Shown piece by piece: positions 14,699 through 15,034 of a stretch of DNA of 15,034 bases. The translations under genes and the position numbers were made by a program. Numbering within the stretch: the stretch's first letter is position 1; every line of letters begins with the position of its first letter. Under the pieces are notes generated by a model that was not told the DNA's origin, searched no databases, and saw nothing but the letters and a program-made list of their open reading frames with translations. Source of the DNA: Gammaproteobacteria bacterium UBA7376 (GTDB taxonomy: Bacteria > Pseudomonadota > Gammaproteobacteria > Pseudomonadales > Azotimanducaceae); contig DKNY01000007.1 in NCBI GenBank assembly GCA_002470275.1, positions 1 through 15,034 on the forward strand, given 5' to 3'.

Positions 14699-15034
14699 TC
14701 AAGACGGGCATTTTTCGTAACCAGAAGTCAAGCAGCGATCAGCTAATTCCTGAGCGCGCACTTCCAAAACATCCGAAAACTGAATGCGTGCAAAGTCGAT
14801 AATGGACTGAGCCTCCGCGTATCCGTTTTTGAGGGCGACCGTTGCCCAGATATACGCCTTGAGGGGCTCAGATTCCTGTTTAGGGTGCCCTTCACCCGCC
14901 TGGAACATATATGAGGCCATAAACTGGCCCTCAGGGCTGCCGTTGCTGGCGGCTTCCAGGAACCATTCACGAGCGCGTGGCTCGTTGATTGCGACCCCGT
15001 GTCCTTTGTAAAAGATCAGCCCCATCATGTATGC
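14699..15034 (-). CDS. Sel1-repeat protein, C-terminal part (5' end outside window)
   Basis: The frame is open to the right edge (Ala-Tyr precede the first visible Met), so the ATG at 15028 is not shown to be the start. The visible 111 residues contain Sel1-like (SLR/TPR-type) helical repeats. MMGLIFYKGHGVAINEPRAR followed by EWFLEAASNGSPEGQ is a textbook unit; MASYMFQAGEG ... PLKAYIWATVALKNGYAEAQ is a second, looser unit. A C-terminal helix and the end SGYEKCPS follow. Sel1 proteins are protein-interaction scaffolds, often periplasmic; whether this one has a signal peptide cannot be seen. MotX, a Sel1-repeat component of some sodium-driven flagellar motors, is a conceivable relative but no MotX-specific feature is visible. 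The gene ends 100 bp upstream of the FliS-like start on the same strand. Confidence 0.75.
   Translation of the reverse strand, partial: AYMMGLIFYKGHGVAINEPRAREWFLEAASNGSPEGQFMASYMFQAGEGHPKQESEPLKAYIWATVALKNGYAEAQSIIDFARIQFSDVLEVRAQELADRCLTSGYEKCPS

Overview
The window is an almost unbroken flagellar axial-structure cluster from what is most likely a marine or aquatic gammaproteobacterium. That assignment rests on the gene order flgC-D-E-F-G-H-I-J-K-L, the presence of the P-ring and L-ring genes (flgI, flgH) expected of a Gram-negative envelope, and protein similarities recalled from memory. Genus cannot be judged. Nearly every base is coding.

Layout, left to right on the + strand. Positions 1-1698 hold the C-terminal part of a long flagellin, open at the left edge. 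After 34 bp comes flgC (proximal rod), then flgD (hook cap), flgE (a very large hook protein), flgF and flgG (rod), flgH (L-ring lipoprotein), flgI (P-ring), flgJ (rod-binding domain only), flgK and flgL (hook-filament junction, both enlarged). From flgC to flgL the genes are separated by 3-56 bp or overlap by 1-4 bp, so they read as one operon. flgB, which normally precedes flgC, is not present; the flagellin occupies its place.

On the - strand at the right end are a FliS-like small helical protein (14182-14598), convergent with flgL, and the C-terminal part of a Sel1-repeat protein open at the right edge (14699-15034). The 100 bp between them carry a good match to a sigma-28 (FliA) flagellar promoter pointing into the FliS-like gene. 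This independently supports its assignment as a late flagellar gene.

Together the genes build the rod (FlgC, F, G), its bushings (FlgH, FlgI), the rod assembly factor (FlgJ), the hook and its scaffold (FlgE, FlgD), the junction (FlgK, FlgL) and the filament (flagellin), with a probable flagellin export chaperone (FliS-like). The most unusual points are: (1) a roughly 95-100 residue module present twice in the flagellin and twice, more diverged, in FlgL; (2) the flagellin gene directly upstream of flgC in place of flgB; (3) enlargement confined to the surface-exposed axial proteins, while rod and ring proteins keep normal sizes; (4) a FlgJ without its peptidoglycan hydrolase half.
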